Under the pieces are notes generated by a model. That model was given only the letters and a program-made list of their open reading frames with translations, was not told the origin of the DNA and did no database searches. Of a stretch of DNA of 64,000 nucleotides, positions 32,575-43,584 are shown in pieces. The number at the start of each line of letters is the position of its first letter. Position 1 is the stretch's first letter. The position numbers were made by a program, and so were the translations under genes. This stretch comes from Aristolochia californica (lineage: Eukaryota > Streptophyta > Magnoliopsida > Piperales > Aristolochiaceae): contig JARWKL010000012.1 in NCBI GenBank assembly GCA_029961685.1, positions 9,083,955 to 9,147,954 on the forward strand. The letters are read 5' to 3'.

Positions 32575-32843
32575 CTCCAGAACTCCTCGACAGTGGCGAA
32601 CGTGTGGATGGGGCGTATCGAGCTGCCCCAGGCTGCCTGCTTCGATTTCCCCTGGGGATTATCGAACCAGAAGGTCCAAGAGTGCTCCAGTGGATGCTGA
32701 GGACTGGCGACCGCAGCCGTGGTCGGCGAGCGACCGGATTCTTCCACGATCTCGCCTTCCTCTCCTTCTGACTCAATCCTCTCCTTCTCTCCCTCCACAC
32801 TTCCACCAACAATAACGGACTCTTCTTCTCCCATCGTCTCCAT
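32575..32843 (-). CDS. eIF4E: Exon 1 of translation initiation factor eIF4E
   Basis: eIF4E binds the 5' cap of mRNA and recruits eIF4G. The minus-strand frame starts at ATG 32841-32843 (METMGEEES; a second ATG is three codons on) with an acidic, low-complexity N-terminus typical of plant eIF4E. It then reads [19 protein letters not shown] and [13 protein letters not shown], then TVEEFW: the first conserved Trp residues, including the cap-stacking Trp in AAWGSS. After the TGGAG that ends the exon comes GT at 32574-32573, a good splice donor in the position where plant eIF4E exon 1 ends. No frameshift or stop. I could not find exons 2-5 at lower coordinates; either they are beyond a very long intron or the gene is truncated. 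Could also be a recent duplicate fragment. Confidence 0.88.
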
Positions 32844-33190
32844 CAACACTGAACCAAGTGGCTAGTAATGGCAGAGCCACGAATTACGAAGAGAAAAGGA
32901 TGAAAATCCAAGTAAACCAGACGGGGAGACGGCGAGTTTGGGAGCTCTTTGTTTTATTCCACAACGTTGGAGTCCCAGAAGCCTTTGGACCTAAGAAAGC
33001 GCAAATTGCAATTTTAATCTAATTATCTACTTTTTAGATCTGTGTCGAGATCACGGTCCTGCCACTGATCGAGTCCGCATTCATGGTGGTGCGAGGGCCA
33101 TTTTGGTGCGAAATATACGAATAGTCGTTTTACATGTTTCGTACGAAATGGGGTTTCATATTGCATCAGCTGTGATGGTGTTATATCATA
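32844..33190 (-). promoter_or_regulatory. 5' UTR and presumed promoter of the eIF4E exon
   Basis: Sequence upstream of the start codon on the minus strand. It is less repetitive than the surroundings and matches no LTR in this window. I see no unmistakable TATA box. Confidence 0.35.
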
Positions 33191-34334
33191 AAAAGATAAA
33201 TTTAAAGTGAAGTGAGTAGATTTATCAGGCTTTAATGACTAATTTTAATTCTGAAACTGGTAAACAAATAAATTATATAATAATCAATTTACCAGAATAA
33301 ATATAGTAGATTTATAATAATTATAACTCAAATTCAGGATATTATGTCCACTTCCAAAGTATTTATACCTCAAAGTTAAATCAATTAATCATCTATCAAA
33401 TGACTTCAACATCAACAGACCATAGGATTTCAATTACAGCGGTTACCCAATACTTAGGACTTATAGTCAGCAACAACTAAGTACAAACATCTAGACTGAT
33501 AAAAAGATTTTCAACATCATTTACCAATTATTGTACCTAAGTCTTAATTAATTTACAACTTAACAAAGATTTTTTTGTTATACCCTAAACCATAAAAGAA
33601 TCTTAATCCCGTAGATATAACAGGGACCAAGCTCAACAAAAAATACATCCAACTATTGGTGATTCTACCACAATAATTACCAGCTCAATCTAATTTCAAA
33701 TAAGTGGTCTCAAAATATGAGCACAATAAAATTTGGAAAACCCATTAATTAGTGTTTGAGAAGTTGTGGAACAACCCCGAAACAAAGTCTATTAAATTGA
33801 CACATGGTCAAAATTTATGAACTTAATGCAAGATGATTTCAAAATGAATTCTAACAAAGTTTGGCACACAAAAAAGCACATGCAAAATTCAATTACTTTG
33901 CTCTTTTGAATAACCTTCTTATTTTGGCCTTATGAATATTTCCTATATTCTTTGTGAAGGTTGGGAGAGTACATGTGTTTTATTGTAGCAATTGGTTGTT
34001 ATCCATGTGTGATGCAAAAAACATTTAAATAGGCATAGCGAAATGATAAAAAAAAAAACCAGTTGTTTAAGAGTTTTTTTCTCCAAAAATGACACTTTCT
34101 CATTTTACATTTGAACTTTAGTCTTCTCGTTGTCTTATTCCTTGTGGGTGCTTCTTCAAGAGATCTCCCTCAATTTGTTTGAAGTATTTAAGCTCAATTG
34201 TTTTGAAGCTTTAGACCTTGAAATGTATTGACTCTAAAAGGTAAAGTATCTGAAATACTTAGTTTTGCAAATTGTTAGAACAATTAAGTTTTGTTATCAT
34301 CAAAAGCAATACGGAAGTCAACTGACAATCAATA
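33191..34334 (-). repeat. SIRE-like LTR (right end at 34334) and AT-rich sequence
   Basis: The minus strand reads FCHHKKGGD (about 34335-34361), the polyprotein end found just before the polypurine tract in SIRE/Maximus-type copia elements, then TATTGATTG as LTR start. The region 34100-34334 is the reverse complement of 56573-56790, for example ttttgatgataacaaaac and agaagcacccacaagg. The left end of the LTR is not resolved. Confidence 0.5.
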
Positions 34335-34399
34335 ATCTCCACCTTTTTTATGATGACAAAACTTAATTCGGAAAAAAATATACACTTCCTAAGGGTTTT

Positions 34400-35787
34400 A
34401 ATAAAAATAATTGTTCAAAATCAGCATATGCACCCCCTTAATCTTTGCACAGTTTAATTTGATCATTTTAAACATCAATTTTAGTATTTGTGTGTCTAAA
34501 GATTGAAATGTACAAGTAATAACAAAAAAATGGCTCAAGGCCATATCATATAAAATGTGTAATATTTACAAAATTGTGTACTAATTACAATGCTTCAAAG
34601 TAAAAGTCCTTACAAGTTATAGCATTTAAAAGTACACTAGGAGTCAAAATGGTGAGTAGATCCTAGGATAGCTAAGTTGGAGGCGAAAGCAAATGAGGAT
34701 AGTCTCTAGGAGACTCTCTATCCTCTGTCGTGTCTGCTAAAGTGTGAGTTGCCTAGCCTTTAACTGATCCTAAGTAGCAAGGATTGCTACTTGAGTAGCT
34801 AAAACGTCATTCAATGCTCCTTTGAGCACTATGAGGTAGTCAGTGGAGGATGAGCTGCCTTCTTCCATGCATCGCCTCTTTGCGAATTCGAGCTGATCCA
34901 CGAGAGGCTCTAGACTGAGCTCGTCTTCGGAAGCTGCTAGCTATGGGGTTGCCTCCTTCTAGATCTTATTCTTCAGGATCTATTCTCCTCGCCACTTGGC
35001 AAAACTAAATTTTCCTTCCTTAATTTCCCCAATGGACATTTTCTTCATAATGTCCACTAATACCTCATCTGAGAGGTCCACTTTGTTATGAAGAATAATT
35101 GGTGTGATCTCTTGAGAGAAAGGTAAGTAATCTGCTTGAGTGCTTGTCGTTCGCCATCCAGCTCGCCATGAAGTATCCAAAGTCAATCGGGAACTTGCGA
35201 AATATGGCCATCATCCAAAAGACGTTTGTAGTCATGAGCCAAGAATAGGTACCCTCCCTCTGGTTGAGGACAATCTCCATGATGACCTTGTGTGCCATAG
35301 TAATGTCCTTGATTTCGAACTCATATGAACTTCCAAAAGTTTGTCTAAACACCGAAAGTATCTCATCCTAAATATTTTATGGTAGGTCCAAGTGGAGGTC
35401 TATCGGCCAACTCACCTTCACATAGCGGGTCATGCCCATGAAGGATGTGCCAAGCAAGTCATTCAAGTCAATAGACTAAACGATAATGGTCATCTTCTTT
35501 ACATAAGAAGTGAGGTCAAAGTTGTGTGGCCCGACCACGTCTACCTCGAGATTGTTGTAAAATACTTTTACGAGGAAGAGATACACAAGCTCCTCTCTCT
35601 CAAAAAGACCTTGGTAGGGTTTAAGAAGGTCTACAAATCCTTCTATTTCCCTGTCACAAAAGGAAACATCGACCTTGTCTGCTCAACTATGGATTAGGGG
35701 CAAAATTTGAGATATACTTACCATGTTGTTGCCTCATACGAAATATTATCTCCAGCATGGCATTTCTTTGCACGTGTCATTCTCCTT
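34400..35787 (-). pseudogene. Unidentified protein-coding relic upstream of the SIRE-like LTR
   Basis: Frames 35086-35352 (FRQTFGSSYEFEIKDITMAHK, then TTNVFWMMAIFRKFPIDFGYFM) and 34980-35186 (HNKVDLSDEVLVDIMKKM) form one protein with a frameshift near 35110. Amino-acid usage looks coding but I do not recognise the family. Its place just upstream of a polypurine tract makes a retroelement accessory or gag-like gene plausible. Confidence 0.35.
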
Positions 35788-36257
35788 TGTTAAGTTGTGG
35801 AGCCTAATCAACGCCCTACGTTGAGTCGGTATGCGGTTCAACCTTCTCAGTAAGGTCTCCATGGGGGTTGGAATGGGTGCGGAGCCCCCGCCCGGTCCAC
35901 TATATATTAATTGTTGTTTCATTAAGGGTCATTTGGGAATTTTACTCTTGTATCGTGGTTGCCCTAGTTTCCTCTTTATATTTGGGGCGCCGTTATTAAA
36001 GTTTTAATCATCCGAGAATCATTTGTTGCGGCCGAGAGAGGTTAGAGATAAACAACACATGTAAGTGTATGCGATCTCTCTTGTAAACTATTTCATATTC
36101 ACAGTGGATTACTGCAGCGGTGGAAGACAAGACGTAGTCTCACCTTGAGGCGAACCTGTATACATCTTGTTTGTTTTTCCGTGCTTGCTTTTTCTTTCTC
36201 CCGTAATTATTATTATTGCTTTCACTAGTTTGGAATTAGGGCGTCTAATTCCTAACA
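35788..36257 (+). repeat. Family C LTR (copy c), first of a tandem pair
   Basis: 470 bp, tgttaagttgtggagcc...ttcctaaca. The next LTR starts without any intervening base, sharing the junction. Confidence 0.85.
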
Positions 36258-36757
36258 GTTAAGTTGTGGAGCCTAATTAACACCCCACGATGAGTTGGTC
36301 ATGGATCGACCTGCACAGTCAGGTCATCGTGGGGGTTGGAAGGGGGCAGAAAGCACCCCTCTAGAGGGTGCGGGGCAGAGCCCTCATCCGGTCCATGATA
36401 TATTAACTGTTATTTCATTAAGGGCAATTTGAAAATTTTACTCTTGTATCGCGATTGCCCTAATTTTCTCTTTATAATTGAGGGGTACCGCTATTAGGGT
36501 TTGATCATCTTAATCTGAGGTGTATCTCGAGTTGCAACCCGAGAGGTTAGAGAGAAACACCTGTAAGAGTGCGATTTCTCTTGTAAATATTTCATCTTCA
36601 TAGTGGATTACTAGCGCAGCGGAAAATAGGACATACTCTCACCTTGAGGTGAACCTGTATAATTCTTGTTGTTTGATTTCGTGCTCGTTTTTCCATTCTT
36701 CCACTATTATTATTATTGTTTTCATTAGTTTGGAATTAGGACGTCTAATTCCTAACA
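36258..36757 (+). repeat. Family C LTR (copy d), 5' LTR of truncated copia F1
   Basis: About 500 bp, gttaagttgtggagcc...ttcctaaca. It is followed two bases later by TTGTATCAGATC, a decayed tRNA-Met primer-binding site, then gag of F1. Sequence differs clearly from copy c, so the two are not a very recent duplicate. Confidence 0.83.
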
Positions 36758-36783
36758 AGTTGTATCAGATCTTTGGTTTGTGA

Positions 36784-37560
36784 TTGAGAACAAAAGCTAG
36801 TGGAGAAGGATCGACACTAGGGATCAACAAGTTTGATGGTATGGATTTTTCGTTCTGGAGGATGCAAATCAAATATTATCTGTACAGTAAAAAGTTGCAC
36901 GCACCACTTCTAGATATAAAATCAGAAGGTATGAAAGATGATGTGTGGCATCTCCTCGATAGACAAGTGTTGGGAGTAGTCCGGTTAACACTGTCGAAGA
37001 ATGTTGCTTACAATGTGGCGTCAAAGCAAACCATTGTAGGGATGATGAAGATTCTGTCTGACATGTATGAGAAGCCTTCTGCAAATAATAAGGTATATCT
37101 CATGAAAAAACTCTTCAATTTAAAGATGACAAAAATACATCAGTTGCATCACATTTGAATGAGTTTTGCATGATTGTCAATTAATTGACATCCATTCAAA
37201 TTAAATTTGATGATGAGGTTCATGCTTTAATTCTTTTGGCATCTCTGCCAAATTGTTGGGAGCCTATGAGGGTTGCTGTCAACAACTCTGTAGGCAATGG
37301 GAATTGGATCTTTAATGATGTTCGGGATACCATTTTCACAGAGGAAGTTCGTAGAAAGGACTCTGGAGAATCGATGACACTAACTCTGCCCTAAGTGTTG
37401 ATACTAGGGGCAGGAACTTCTAGTGGAATTCCAAAAGGGCAACTGTAGAGGGAAGTCAAGGAATGGTAGAAGCAAGTCCAAATTCAAAAGGAATGTGGAA
37501 TGTTGGAATTGTGGCAAGTTTGGTCACATAAAAAAGAACAACAGAACATTGAAGAAGGAT
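36784..37560 (+). pseudogene. Gag of F1
   Basis: GSTLGINKFDGMDFSFWRMQI, MMKILSDMYEKPSANNKVYLMKKLF are copia gag hallmarks. The ATG of F2 (MAGREGS) is not conserved here (acaaaagct). Stops at 37156 and 37182 split it. The zinc knuckle reads CWNCGKFGHIKKN: the last Cys is Asn. Confidence 0.8.
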
Positions 37561-38055
37561 GACAAGAAAAATGATGTTGTAAATGTGGTGACTAAAGAGG
37601 TACAAGATGCTTTACTCTTGTCGGTTGATAGACCTATTGACTCTTGGGTGTTAGATACAGGAGCTTCTTTTCACACCACTGCACATCGTAAGATCATGGA
37701 GAATTATGTTGTTGGAGATCATGGGAAGGTGTATCTTGCTAATGGAGAACCTTTGGATATTGTCGGTATTGGTAATATCAATTTGAGGATGTCAAATGGG
37801 ACAAAGTGGAAATTTCACAAAGTGAGGCATGTACCAAAACTGATGCATAATCTGATCTCAGTAGGGCAACTTGATGATGAAGGTCATAATGTGACTTTTA
37901 ATGGTTCTACCTGGAAAGTCTCAAAGGGATCCATGGTTGTTGCACGAGGAGTTAAAACTGGAATTCTTTACATCACTTCCAATTGTAGAGACACAGTTGC
38001 AGTTGCTAATGTTGTTACTGATTTTGCTTGTGGCATTATAGGCTTAGTCACATGA
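37561..38055 (+). pseudogene. Protease region of F1
   Basis: Part of the 210-codon frame 37423-38055. SWVLDTGASFHTTAHR is the aspartic protease active site (DTGA), followed by DIVGIGNINLRMSNG and the HVPKLMHNLISVGQL end of the domain. Intact over its length. Confidence 0.8.
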
Positions 38056-39020
38056 GTGAGAAGGGAATGAAAGTGCTTCAGTCCAAAGGGAAGCTACCAG
38101 GGTTGAAAACTGAAAATAACAGTTTGTCTGAATGCTGTATTTTTGGCAAGTAGAAAAGGGTTAGCCTTTCTAAAGCTAGAAATGAACAAAAGACAACAAA
38201 ATTGGAGTTGGTTCACACTAATGTGTGGGAGCCTTTAGCTGTTACTTTCCTTGGTGCTTCTAACTACTATGTGACATTTATTGATAATGCAAGCAAAAAG
38301 GTATGGGTTTATTTCCTAAAAAACAAATATGATGTCTTTGATACCTTCAAGAGACGGAGAGCAATGGTTGAGAATGAGACAAATTTGAAGGTGAAGTGTC
38401 TGCAGTCAGATAATGGGGAAAAATATATAGATGATGATTTCAAGCGGTATTGTGCTGATAATAGAATCAAGATGAAGAAGGCCATTCCTAGAAAACCTCA
38501 ATAGAATGGTGTGGCTAAGAGGATGAACAAAACTTTGAACAAGCGTAGTAGGAGCATGAGATTACATGCGATTTTGCCAAAGCTGTTTTGATCTGAGGCT
38601 ATTAGCACTACTGCCTATTTGATCAACAAAGGTCCCTCAACACCATTGGATTGCAAAATACCAGAAGAGGTCTGGAGCAGCAAAGAGGTAAACCTTTCTT
38701 TCTTGAAAGTGTTTAGTTGCATTTCTTATATTCACATTGATTATGCTGCTAGAAGTAAACTTGATGCCAAATCTAAATTATGTTTCTTTATTGGCTATGG
38801 TGGTACTGAGTTTGGTTATCACTTTTGGGATGACCAAAGTCATAAGGTTATTAGGAGCGAGGATGTGATCTTTAATGAAGGTGCCTGGTATAAAGATAAG
38901 TTGAGAACAGAGTCTGAGAGCACAAGTGATGAAGCCAAGAAGTCTGAAGTGATTCCATTGAGAGATTTCCAACTATTGAGATGGAGAATATTGCTCAGAA
39001 AGACTAGAAAAAAATACTCA
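38045..39020 (+). pseudogene. Integrase of F1, catalytic Glu lost
   Basis: Core frame 38202-38504: ELVHTNVWEP (first Asp is Asn), YYVTFIDNAS, QSDNGEKY (second Asp kept). The third box reads PQ, stop, NGVAKRMN: the catalytic Glu of the usual NGVAERMN is Lys. The C-terminal part (38619-39029) keeps KVFSCISYIHI, KSKLCFFIGYGG and SEDVIFNE. Confidence 0.8.
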
Positions 39021-39523
39021 TGGAAGTAAACCAGAACATTCCTGTGACTGAACTCAGGAGATCTGCCAGAACTAGTAGACCACCACAAAGGTACTCCCCT
39101 GCACTTAATTATATTTTGGTGACTGATAAAGGTGAATCAGAGAGTTATGATGAAGTTGTGCAAGTTGATGAATCAACCAAGTGGGAGTTAGCCATGCGGA
39201 ATGAGATGGATTCATTGTTATCCAATCAAACATGGCAGTTGACCGAGCTACCAAAAGGAAAGAAGACCTTGCAGAATAAGTGGGTGTACTAAATAAAAGA
39301 AGAACATGTTGGCAGCAAACGGTACAAGGCAAGATTGGTGGTAAAGGGCTTTCAACAAAAAGAAGAGATTTACTACACTGAGATTTTCTCTCCAATAATG
39401 AAATTGACTACTATTAGAATAGTGTTTGGACTAGTGGCAATGGAAGACTTGCACTTAGAGCAGTTAGATGTAAAGTCATCCTTTCTTCATGGTGATTCAG
39501 AGGAAGAAATTTCTATGGAATAA
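39020..39523 (+). pseudogene. Reverse transcriptase N-terminal part of F1
   Basis: LRRSARTSRPPQRYSPALNYI, then KWELAMRNEMDSLLSNQTW-LTELPKGKK-LQNKWVY (stop at 39290), RYKARLVVKGFQQKE, EIFSPIMKLTTIRIV and QLDVKSSFLHGDSEEEI. Ends before the YVDD motif. Confidence 0.8.
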
Positions 39524-40084
39524 TTATTCTCACTAATTCTCCCCTTCATGTTTGAACCTATAGAAGTGAGATGTGGTGAAAACTAGACGAGGCATAAACT
39601 AGGCCCGAGAATGCAGGGTCTTGCTTTAGTGCCATGTTAAAGTTAGGTGTTGGATCATCCCAAAATGATTGGCCGAAGTTAGGAGATTTCTTGTCCCAAC
39701 TAATAACTAAAATGTTTTTCTAACATTAACCTATATGTAATTATTTCCACATCTAACTTTTTTTTTAAGGATAATGGGTGTTTCATTAAGGGCAAAAAGA
39801 ATCTATAACTGCATATCTTAGACAATAGCTCATGTTTAAAGTAAAGAAACATAATTAAACTATATTACATGGGGTTAGAATTACCATACTACCCTCAACA
39901 TAAATTGGTAGCTGAGAATCAGGTACATTTACCTACATTTGTACCATTTGATAATGATATATGGGCTGATGTTAACCTTAATTAAATAATTAATATGTAA
40001 GAAGTTTTAATACATAGCCTATTATTGTTGAACTGGGGAAGGTGTGGAGGGGGTAATCAGGTAGTTCGAGGCTTACTGTCATTT
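39524..40084. other. No gene seen
   Basis: AT-rich sequence between the truncation point of F1 and the LINE 3' end. The junction to F1 is abrupt. Confidence 0.4.
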
Positions 40085-40314
40085 TGGTTTTGATTTTGAA
40101 TAATGAGAAAATTTTATTAAAGGGAATTTAGGAACAAAAGGTGCTATTTAGGCATTGTCAAGAGATCAACAACAAGGTGTGCATCAAAGCAGACCTCTTT
40201 ATTAAGCAATTTGCAAACAAATTAGCCAAATGTTACACATGCAACCATGAGAGGGAGAAATATGGCTAGATAGAGAGACGAAGAAACTACTAATGAAAGT
40301 GTTGTGGAGGGAGT
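40085..40314 (-). pseudogene. LINE RNase H, downstream half (split by element at 40315)
   Basis: Minus strand: WLHV, stop, HLANLFANCLIKRSAL fits the RNase H end of plant LINEs (HV-R-AN--AD-LAK-G). It ends with TTTAATAAAATTTTCTCATTATTC, as in the LINE at 47191. The upstream half is at 44769-44950; joining the two at the five-base duplication gives a continuous reading through WVKGIAL-PP. Confidence 0.6.
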
Positions 40315-40679
40315 TGTTATGGTCCCAGATTTGACACATGGATTCGTAGGGAGGAAGAAGAGAAAGACGAAAATCAAGCCAAAGGGAAGCTTGAAAACCC
40401 TATGTTCTTTGAGGAGAACGCACACTCTTGAGCTCGTTGAGGAGAACTCAAAACCCTTGTTTACGCTAAATCAATGCTTGTCTTTTCTCATTAGTCTTAC
40501 CCCTTAAATAGGGTTCACCCCTTACAAGGTTCAAGATAAAATATTACAAAAATACCCCTATAGATAAAATATTACAAAAATGCCCGTTTGGCCTATTAAT
40601 TCTTTAATTGAAATAAAATAAAGTAAATTAAAGAAAAATAATTAATTAGACTCTTAATAATGTTATTGCGTGCATAAAA
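40315..40679 (-). repeat. 3' LTR of the thiolase-bearing element
   Basis: 365 bp, tgttatggtcc...gcgtgcataaaa. Very similar to 44400-44763 with few substitutions and small indels, so the insertion looks relatively young. The TATA-like complement of cccttaaatagg is at about 40500-40511. Confidence 0.9.
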
Positions 40680-40869
40680 TTACACCCCCCTGGGAGAAAG
40701 AGCTTGTCATCAAGCTAGAAGGTAGGGTCTGCTTGTCCATGCTGACATTTCCACCTGTTTTCAAGTAGCATCCGCAGTATCTGTGTCAGCCCTCTGGATG
40801 ACAAAACTGGAGCATTCCACCAGAGATTTTTTTTTTACACTACCAGCATTACTTGTTGTAGCACACCCC
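40680..40869 (-). pseudogene. Chromodomain-tail remnant and polypurine tract
   Basis: Minus strand DPTF, stop, LDDKLFLPGG next to the LTR mirrors the polyprotein end of element A (gagaaagagcttgtc-tcaagct in plus reading in both). It marks the element as derived from a chromovirus and gives one edge of the captured host sequence. Confidence 0.6.
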
Positions 40870-41600
40870 AAAACGGTAAAGCACCATGACATGGAATATA
40901 GGAGCTTAGCGCCTTCACCGCAGCAGAAATTGCAATAGATTGATCTATGCCCATTACAGAAGGGCCCACACCAATAGTAGTAAAATTGCTGAATACACCA
41001 AGAAATGGTAATGCCTTCAACTCTGCAACTGAACTTCTCGTAAAGAGGATAGCACCAGCACCAGTACCTACTTGGCTCTAGTTACCAACAGTGATCGTGC
41101 CATCCTTCTTGACAACCATCATCCGCGTAGCCCGGTTGGACACAAATGCATTATGAAGGCAGCCATCATCCACAGACAACACAACATTTTTGTCCTCCTG
41201 ATTTTTAGTGTTAATGATCTTTGTAGTCACTGATGTAATTGCTGCAGCAGCTTGGTTATCGGAGAGAACAACAGAGTGGTCTTGATCTTGCCTGGTGACA
41301 CCAATTCGATGAGGAACATATTCAGAAGTAATACCCAGAGGAAGAAAACATGGATCTTGCTGGAAATTCTTTAGGTTAGGGTGGATTGAGCCTTCCCACG
41401 TCATAGGATTTGCTGTCATCGAATCTAATCCAGCACCAAGTCTTATGTCATCGAAGCCATTTTGTATAGCGGCAGCAACAACGGTAACAACTTGAGGGCT
41501 AGAAGAACCTTACTGTTTCATACTTCTGATTGGCACAATTTCTGGAAACCTAGCATAGCATGCTTGCATGCTACAAACCTGCATGCTAACATGGGCTGGA
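40870..41600 (-). pseudogene. Captured 3-ketoacyl-CoA thiolase fragment
   Basis: Thiolases cleave 3-ketoacyl-CoA in peroxisomal beta-oxidation. The minus strand reads, in order: CYARFPEIVPIRSM, VVAAAIQNGFDDIRLGAGLDSM, ANPMTWEG, LPLGITSEYV--R-GVTRQDQD, LSVDDG, VKKDGTITVGN, GTGAGAILFTRS, LPFLGVFSNFTTIGVGPSVMGID, ISAAVKAL. This is the family order over about half the protein. No introns interrupt it, so it probably came from a spliced transcript. A TAA (41510-41512) stands where the nucleophilic Cys of the Q-C-SSG motif belongs, and a TAG (41078-41080) follows VGN. Not functional. Confidence 0.82.
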
Positions 41601-43140
41601 AAACCAGCAGCAACGTCTAAGGATGTAGCACGATCCAACCCCAACACTAATGCTGTCAAAGACCAAAAAAATTTCTAGAGCATCTAGGCAATTACAGCCA
41701 AAGAATTATTTAGATTCTAGAATGAACAACACCTATTTCATTCAGCACTACCACTGCATCACTGTTTGCGTGGCTGTCGGGCAACATTGTTTTCTGCACT
41801 GCCATAGCAGCATTGTGTTATTGGCTGTCTGGTAGCATGGTGTCTTTGGCACAACAACACTATTTTTGGTGGAAGAACCCATGAGCCTCTCCCAAATAGA
41901 AAACATCATGGACTTCATAAGGCATTGCTGGTTCTACTCTCAAGACTATTAGCACTATTTTCAGCAGTGCCATTGTGGTCAGCACTAGTTGCAGCAGTGC
42001 CACAACAACAACACTTATACTTTGTTCAGACGTCCCCAGAATTTAATATTTTTCCCGTCAACAGCCATAAAAATCATTCTCCACATCATAACATTCAAAA
42101 TATGGCCAAGAGAACCTTCATCATTGAAAGTCTCCCTTTCGGCCAACAACTTCTCAAAATCAATGGTATTAAGACAATCTTTACCAAAGATAACCCCTCT
42201 ACCACATATGATTTCATTTGAGATGAGATCAATGGCAGGTAATTCATTAAATACACCACGAGCAACATCAATGTTCTCCCCATGCACAAGCACATTCAAT
42301 TCTTGTCTCATTTGGTCTAAGTTAGAATTTTCCAGGTGGTGCTCAGCTGCATTATATTTTTCAGTTTGTAGTTTCTGCTGGGGTGCCCCTATCTTCACTG
42401 CAATAGCAACAACAATTTTAAATATCAACATCATCTTGGGCTGAAGAGCTCCACTAATGGTACATGCAGTAAGAACATAAATTATTTTTGTTGTTGTCCC
42501 TGTCCGGCCAGAATTAGCAACATCCTACAGAGAAGTATATGTTGTGCCCACAACAATAGATAATTGTGCGCCATAAGTCACTGCACTACTACTCGCAAAA
42601 TTATCAACATTGTTTTCAGTAGTGGCACTATTAGCAGCACCGTGTTTTGTAGTGTCAAAACATCGTCGTACAATCAAGCAATGCATTGGATTGAGCTGGA
42701 ACAATAGGTGAGACTTCCATTCTTCCAATAAACACTGCTATGCTGCTGGCCTAAAGATGGACCTATCAGTTTTCTGTTTTCCAACTTGTGTTCACATATC
42801 TGAACAATAGTAATCACTACAGCATGTCCCTGATTCTCATGAGCTATAGATGCACCCTGTGATTCATTTTTATTTTCTACATATTCTAGGTACTGCTCAT
42901 CTTCATCACTTCTAATCGTTTTTTTAGTCCATTTCTGCTTTGCCACAACAACAGCAAATTTTAAAATGGAAAATGGCTCTCCTATCCAACCCTAGAATGC
43001 AATAGCAACAAACATTGGAAATTGAGTCAGACTGTGCAACCCAGCCACAAAAAAATCATTCATCCACAAGACCATTCCCAGCACACCCAAAAAAAATTTA
43101 TCTCCATTTTTTTCGACTTTGCCTCCCTTCTCATATTTAG
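41601..43140 (-). other. Internal sequence of unknown origin in the thiolase-bearing element
   Basis: Several minus-strand frames (42015-42434, 139 codons, ELNVLVHGENIDVARGVFNELP; 42674-42946) have no family I recognise. Short Ala/Thr/Asn-rich segments such as ATTENNVDNFASSS recur. It could be further captured or degenerated host sequence. Confidence 0.45.
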
Positions 43141-43370
43141 AACTCCCACCGAATAGAAAATTTTCTACGAATAGGGCCTGAGCATCATACATATCATCCA
43201 AAAAAATATACACTTCAATCTCGTATTCAGAACTCCCACTGAGCAAAAAAAATTCTACGAACAGGGCTTGAGCATCATACATATCATCCAAAAAAATAAA
43301 CACTTCAATCTCGTATTCAGGACTCCCACTGAACAGAAAATTTCTACGAACAGGGCCCGAGCAGCATACA
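43141..43370. repeat. 90-bp tandem repeat, 2.5 copies
   Basis: Units start at 43141, 43231 and 43321 (actcccac(c/t)ga...). The period of 90 bp keeps the frame and encodes FLDDMYDAQALFVE twice on the minus strand. Units differ by a few bases. Confidence 0.88.
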
Positions 43371-43584
43371 TGGGACCCAAAAATTTCAGCGCAACGTTGT
43401 CAATTTGACCAAGAACAGACTCACTACTGTTGTTCTCAGCAATAGAAAAATAAAACAACACCCATTGAATTCTTTCTTCCCTTCCGGGAATCCCCAAAAA
43501 AATTTCATCTAGTATTGCAGACATTTCATCAAACAGTTGCACGAATTGCCATATCTTTTCGAAAGATTGAATGAAATTTTTAGG

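Larger units (their letters stand above)
36258..39523 (+). mobile_element. Copia F1 (Tork-like), 3'-truncated
   Basis: 5' LTR, gag, protease, integrase and the start of RT, in one orientation, with the same gene order and closely similar proteins as copia F2 at 57305. Homology ends at EEEIS-ME in the RT near 39523; the RT palm, RNase H and 3' LTR are missing. Confidence 0.82.

Noticed and set aside
32532..32771. 79-codon plus-strand ORF over the eIF4E exon
   Set aside because: Antisense shadow of the conserved eIF4E coding sequence.
36184..36250. CRISPR- or satellite-like array from attattatt repeats in family C LTRs
   Set aside because: These are short ATT microsatellites in each LTR, without spacers.
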